In this document: positions 34,212-38,105 of the stretch, piece after piece | Numbering within the stretch: the first letter of the stretch is position 1 | Layout: each line of letters opens with the position of its first letter | NCBI GenBank assembly: GCA_945947575.1 | Contig: CAMEYM010000025.1 | Span: forward strand, 1-38,105 | Length of the DNA: 38,105 nt | Source of the DNA: Rhizobium sp. Q54 | Lineage (GTDB): Bacteria; Pseudomonadota; Alphaproteobacteria; UBA2966; CAIVPW01 | Direction: 5' to 3' | The notes under the pieces: model-generated | The model's database searches: none | Told to the model about the DNA's origin: nothing | What the model saw: the letters and a program-made list of their open reading frames with translations, nothing else | Program-made: the position numbers and the translations under genes

Positions 34212-37200
34212 CTACCGGATCGACAAGGTCTCGGAGCCATCGAGGTCGGTCAGCGCCGCGTCGATGTCGAGGGCAATGGCGGCGTCCTCGTTTCCGGCAG
34301 CATCGGCGGCCGCAAGCGTCGGGGACTCGGCGGTGACGTCCTGGCCGTCGAGGGACACGGAGACGCTGGTCGTCTCGCTGTCACCGTCGTTCTCGGTCGA
34401 TGTCGACGAGACCTGCAGCGCGAACTGCTCGGTCACCGTCGCGGGGACGAACATCGTCAGGCCCGAGAGCTGGCCCGCCGTCAGGGTGTAGGTACCGTCG
34501 CCGTTGTCGGTGCCGGCCGAGAGCGTCACGCCCTCGGGCAAGCCGCCGACAGTGATCGACAGCGTCTCGGAGCCGTCGGCGTCGGTCGCGGCGGTGGTGA
34601 TGGTAAGCGGGAACTCCGTTCCGGCGACCGCGCTGGACGGCTCACCGAGGATGTCCTCGTCGAGCGTGAAGGACAACTCCGCGCCACCCTTGAGGCTGAC
34701 GTACGCGTTGGTGCCCAGGTTGCCCAGAATGCCGCTAATCAGGTTGAGGAAGCCACCGCCACCGCCCGTCACCTGGCCGTCGGTCTCGGCCTGCATCACG
34801 CTGCCTTCAACCGTAATGCTGTTGACCAGGATGCCGGCGTTGTTGCCGACTGGCTTGATCGAAACGATCGGGTCAGAGCCCGGCTCGAGCTCGAGCCCGT
34901 CGACCGTGATCGTCTGCCAGTTGCCCTGGGCGCCGTGCGAGACGTTCGTGGTGTACACGCCCGCGGACACGCCGTTGACGAACACCTCGAACTGGCCGGT
35001 GTTGCCGTTGCCCTGCTTGGCAACGCTGAGCGTGATCGACTCGACGACGTCGCTGGCTACCGCATCAACCGTTTCGCCTACGCCGAGCGTGGCAGTGAGC
35101 GTGGGTGCGTCGGCGACGCCGCGTAGATCGACGTGGATGTTCTCGGTCGTCCCGACCGTCTGACCGTTCTCGGTCGAGCGGGCGGTGACCGTTAGGTCGA
35201 AGTCGACGTTGGAGTTCACGACCGGCGTCACCGTCAGACCGGTGAGCTGGCCCGGCGTCAGCGTCCAGGTGCCGTCACCGTTGTTGGTGCCGGCCGAGAG
35301 CACGGCGCCGGTCGGCACGCCGCCGATGACGATCGAATGGGTCTCGGAGCCGTCCATGTCGGGGAATACCGCGCCGACGTTGAGCGGGACGGCATGGTCC
35401 TCGAGGCCGACCACGTCGCTCACCGTCACGGTCGCCGCATCGGCGACGCCGGTGATGTTGACGTCGAAGCTCGCGACCGTGGAGGCCGTGCTGCCGTTCT
35501 CACCCTCGGTCGCCGTCGCAGTGACGGTGAGAGAGAAGTCGTCCGCCGAGTTCGCGACGGGGAGGACCTTGAGGTTGGCGAGGTCCGCCGGGGTCAGCAC
35601 GGCGACGCCGTTGACGATCGGGATGGCGTGGTTGTCGGTGCCGGCCGTCAAGATCGCGCCCGCCGGGAAGCCGGCGATGCTGATCGACTGCGACTCGGAG
35701 CCGTCGGCGTCCGGGAACAGCGCGGTGATGTTGAGCGCGATCGGGCCGGCGTCCTCGGCAACGGTGATGTTGCCGACGGTGACCGTCGGCTCATCGGCAA
35801 CGCCGGTGATGGCGACCGTGAAGGTCTCGGTGTCGGAGGCGGTCGTGCCGTCCTCAGACGAGGTCGCAGTGACCGTCAGGTTGAGGTCGGTGGCGTTGTT
35901 CAGGCCCGGCGTCAGGGTCAGGCCGGTCAGCTGGGCGGGCGTCAGAGTCCACGTGCCGTCGCCGTTGTTGGTGCCGGCCGACAGCGTCGCGCCGCCGGCC
36001 ACGCCCGAGATGGTGATGACCTGGTTCTCGGAGCCGTCGGTGTCGGTGAACGTCGCGCCGATGTTCAGCGGGATGGCGGCCGTGTCTTCGGCGGCCGTGA
36101 TGTTGCCGACCGTGACCGTCGGCTCATCGGCAACGCCAGTGACGGCGACGTCGAGGGTCGCGACCGTGGTCGCGGTATCGCCGTCGGCCTCGGTCGAGGT
36201 CGCGCTGACGGTCAGCGTGAAGTCGTCAGAAGAATCCGCGGGCGGCGTGACCTTCAGGCCGCTGAGCTGGGCGGGAGTGAGCGTCCAGGTGCCGTCGCCG
36301 TTGTCGGTACCAGCCGACAGCGAAGCACCTTCCGGCACGCCGGAGATGGTGATGTCGGTGATCGTCTCGGAGCCGTCGAGGTCATCGAGCGCGGCGGTGA
36401 TCGCCAGCGGGATCGCCGAGTCCTCGGCGCCGGAAGCATTGGCGACCGTAACCTTCGGCTCATCGGCAACGCCGGTCACCGATACGGTCAGAACGACCGG
36501 CTCGGACGCAGCGGTCGTGCCATCCTCGGCCGTGATCGCCGTCACCGTCAGGTCGAAGTCGTCGGACGAGTCGGCCGGGGGCGTGATGGTCAGGCCAGCG
36601 AGGTCCGCCGCCGCGACGGTCCACGTGCCGTCGCCATTGTCGGTGCCGGCCGAGAGCACCGCACCCTCGGGCACGCCGGCGATCGAGACGGTCATCGTCT
36701 CGGAGCCGTCCATGTCCGCGAAGTGCGGCGCGATGGCGAGCGAGATCTCGCTGTCCTCGGCGCCCGCGGCGGCTTCCACCGTCACGGTTGGCACGTCGGC
36801 GACGCCCGTCACCGTGACGGTGAGCAGCACGTCGTCGGAGAACGCGATCGTGCCGTCCTCGGCCGTAACCGCGGTCACCGTCAGCGCGAAGTCTTCCGAG
36901 GAATTGGCCGGGGGCTTGATCGCCAGACCGGCCAACTCGGTCGTCGGCACGAGCCACACGCCGCCGCCAGAGTCAGTGCCAGCCGACAACACGGCGCCTT
37001 CCGGAACACCGCTGACGGCGACCACGGACATCTCGGAGCCGTCCATGTCGGGCAGGTGCACGCCCACGTCGAGCGGAATGAAGGCATCTTCCGCGCCGGT
37101 CGTGTCGGTCACCGTCACCGTCGCCTGATCGGCAACGCCGGTGACGACGACGTCGAGCGTCGCAAGGGTGGTCGCGCTGTCGCCGTCGGTCTCGCTCGAA

Positions 37201-38105
37201 GTCGCGCTGACCGTTAGCTCCATGTCGTCGGAGGAATTGGCCGGCGGCGTGATCGTCAGGCCTTCGAGCTGGGCCAGCGTCAGCGACCAGGTGCCGTCGC
37301 CGTTGTCGGTGCCCGCCGAGAGCGCAGCTCCAACCGGAACACCGGAAATGGTGATGTCGGTGATGGTCTCGGAGCCGTCGAGGTCGGCGAGCTGCACGTC
37401 GATGTTGAGCGGGATCGCGCTGTCTTCCTCGCCACCAATGCTGGAAGCGACGACCTGCGGGCCGCCGGCAACGCCGCTGACGGTCACGTCGAAGGTGGCG
37501 ATCGTGGCAGCCGTGCCACCCGCGCCTTCGGCCGCGACCGCGGTCACCGTAAGTGTGAAGTCGTCGTCCGAGCCGGGCGGAGGCGTGATCTGCAGGCCGG
37601 CCAGCTGGGACGGCGTCAGCGTCCAGGTGCCGTCGCCGTTGTCGGTGCCGGCGGACAGGAGCGCGCCCGAGGGCACTCCGCTGATCAGGATGTTGGCGAT
37701 CTGCTCGGAACCATCGACGTCATCGAGCGCAACGGCGAGGTCGAGGGCAATCGGCTCGCCTTCGGAACCAGTGACGTCGTCTACCTCGACGCGCGGCGCG
37801 TCGGCGACGCCCGTGACGGTGACGGCAAGCGTCCTGAACGCAGACGCACCCGCACCACCCGCGGCCTCACCGCTCATCGCGGTGACGGTCAGGGTGAAGT
37901 CGGCGTCCGAATCGTCGGGCGGCGTGATGGTCAGACCGGTGAGCTGCTCCGGCGTCAGCGACCAGGTGCCGTCGCCGTTGTCGGTACCCGCCGACAGCGC
38001 GGCACCGGCGGGCACGCCGGCCACAGTGATGCCGGTGATGGACTCGGAGCCGTCCGTGTCATTCAGCGCGACGGCGATGTTGAGGGAGATCGAGTTGTCT
38101 TCCAG
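34212..38105 (-). CDS. Giant repeat adhesin (cadherin-like/T1SS-143-type repeats), 3' end, cut by window edge
   Basis: The frame is open from the right edge (LEDNSISLNIAVAL...), giving at least 1297 residues. It is made of repeats of about 110 residues with the pattern EDxAIPLxI, DxDGSE, GVPxGAxLSAGTDNGDGTW, LTPxQLxGLxITPP, DFTLTVTA and VTGVAD. About eight full copies come first. A unique beta domain follows (about 34780-35060, with VFVNGVSAGVYTTN and NWQTITVDGL), reminiscent of a calcium-dependent CBM. One more repeat and part of another come last. Such proteins are surface adhesins, usually exported by type I secretion. Here the protein stops in mid-repeat (DLDGSETLSIR) without the usual C-terminal calcium-binding repeats and secretion signal, so it may be truncated. 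Confidence 0.85.
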   Translation of the reverse strand: MEDNSISLNIAVALNDTDGSESITGITVAGVPAGAALSAGTDNGDGTWSLTPEQLTGLTITPPDDSDADFTLTVTAMSGEAAGGAGASAFRTLAVTVTGVADAPRVEVDDVTGSEGEPIALDLAVALDDVDGSEQIANILISGVPSGALLSAGTDNGDGTWTLTPSQLAGLQITPPPGSDDDFTLTVTAVAAEGAGGTAATIATFDVTVSGVAGGPQVVASSIGGEEDSAIPLNIDVQLADLDGSETITDITISGVPVGAALSAGTDNGDGTWSLTLAQLEGLTITPPANSSDDMELTVSATSSETDGDSATTLATLDVVVTGVADQATVTVTDTTGAEDAFIPLDVGVHLPDMDGSEMSVVAVSGVPEGAVLSAGTDSGGGVWLVPTTELAGLAIKPPANSSEDFALTVTAVTAEDGTIAFSDDVLLTVTVTGVADVPTVTVEAAAGAEDSEISLAIAPHFADMDGSETMTVSIAGVPEGAVLSAGTDNGDGTWTVAAADLAGLTITPPADSSDDFDLTVTAITAEDGTTAASEPVVLTVSVTGVADEPKVTVANASGAEDSAIPLAITAALDDLDGSETITDITISGVPEGASLSAGTDNGDGTWTLTPAQLSGLKVTPPADSSDDFTLTVSATSTEADGDTATTVATLDVAVTGVADEPTVTVGNITAAEDTAAIPLNIGATFTDTDGSENQVITISGVAGGATLSAGTNNGDGTWTLTPAQLTGLTLTPGLNNATDLNLTVTATSSEDGTTASDTETFTVAITGVADEPTVTVGNITVAEDAGPIALNITALFPDADGSESQSISIAGFPAGAILTAGTDNHAIPIVNGVAVLTPADLANLKVLPVANSADDFSLTVTATATEGENGSTASTVASFDVNITGVADAATVTVSDVVGLEDHAVPLNVGAVFPDMDGSETHSIVIGGVPTGAVLSAGTNNGDGTWTLTPGQLTGLTVTPVVNSNVDFDLTVTARSTENGQTVGTTENIHVDLRGVADAPTLTATLGVGETVDAVASDVVESITLSVAKQGNGNTGQFEVFVNGVSAGVYTTNVSHGAQGNWQTITVDGLELEPGSDPIVSIKPVGNNAGILVNSITVEGSVMQAETDGQVTGGGGGFLNLISGILGNLGTNAYVSLKGGAELSFTLDEDILGEPSSAVAGTEFPLTITTAATDADGSETLSITVGGLPEGVTLSAGTDNGDGTYTLTAGQLSGLTMFVPATVTEQFALQVSSTSTENDGDSETTSVSVSLDGQDVTAESPTLAAADAAGNEDAAIALDIDAALTDLDGSETLSIR

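Noticed and set aside
35185-37217. Two plus-strand open frames of over 600 codons opposite the adhesin
   Set aside because: They are periodic shadows of the repeat-encoding strand and have no signal of their own.
34498-37990. Regularly spaced near-identical DNA segments resembling an array
   Set aside because: They are coding repeats of the adhesin with a period of about 330 bp, not CRISPR repeats with spacers.

Overview
The window is GC-rich chromosomal DNA, most likely from an alphaproteobacterium of the Rhodospirillales type. The evidence is the sdhCDAB order, an archaeal-type class I lysyl-tRNA synthetase, a SAM-II-type riboswitch in front of metZ, a TipF-like EAL protein, an argD-argF-hslO cluster and promoters resembling those of Caulobacter. 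No 16S rRNA or species marker is present, so this placement is an inference.

Layout. 1-924: the end of an AraC-family regulator and a frameshifted VOC-fold gene. 990-4336: the succinate dehydrogenase operon sdhCDAB. 4333-10173 (minus strand): a tightly packed run of lysK, an SRAP peptidase, pyrD, a degenerate EAL protein and a HAD phosphatase, then a separate pentapeptide-repeat gene. 10294-13595: a DinG/XPD-like Fe-S helicase and a TerB-like protein. 13661-16206 (minus): an alpha/beta hydrolase, a secreted parvulin, a small membrane protein and a PH-domain membrane protein. 16395-17051: a secreted acidic protein with one dockerin-like calcium loop.

17187-22905 is an accessory element of about 5.7 kb in the 3' half of a tRNA-Gly(CCC) gene. 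A 63-bp direct repeat bounds it, and paired integrase arm-type repeats lie just inside both ends. It carries a complete tyrosine integrase, an integrase-linked unknown gene, a DUF3631 P-loop protein, an ordered inverted-repeat cluster resembling a replication origin, two zinc-finger genes, one further unknown gene and a stand-alone terminase small subunit. It has no capsid, tail, portal or large terminase gene. Integrase plus replication-type ATPase plus TerS in so small a package is the pattern of a phage satellite. This is the best candidate in the window for an undescribed system.

23029-24982: an HWE-type PAS histidine kinase convergent with a single-domain response regulator. 25113-30056: a SAM-II riboswitch with terminator and antiterminator, metZ, two tandem apaG genes, folE, argE and a methyltransferase. 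30070-33870 (minus): a lipoprotein, hslO, argF and argD. 34101-34144: a scrap of arsC. 34212-38105 (minus): the end of a giant repeat adhesin that stops in the middle of a repeat. The arsC scrap and the broken adhesin lie about 70 bp apart and suggest a rearrangement scar.

The chromosomal genes cover central metabolism (TCA and respiration, pyrimidine, methionine, arginine and folate synthesis), protein quality control and DNA repair. The tRNA-linked element and the adhesin end are the accessory parts.
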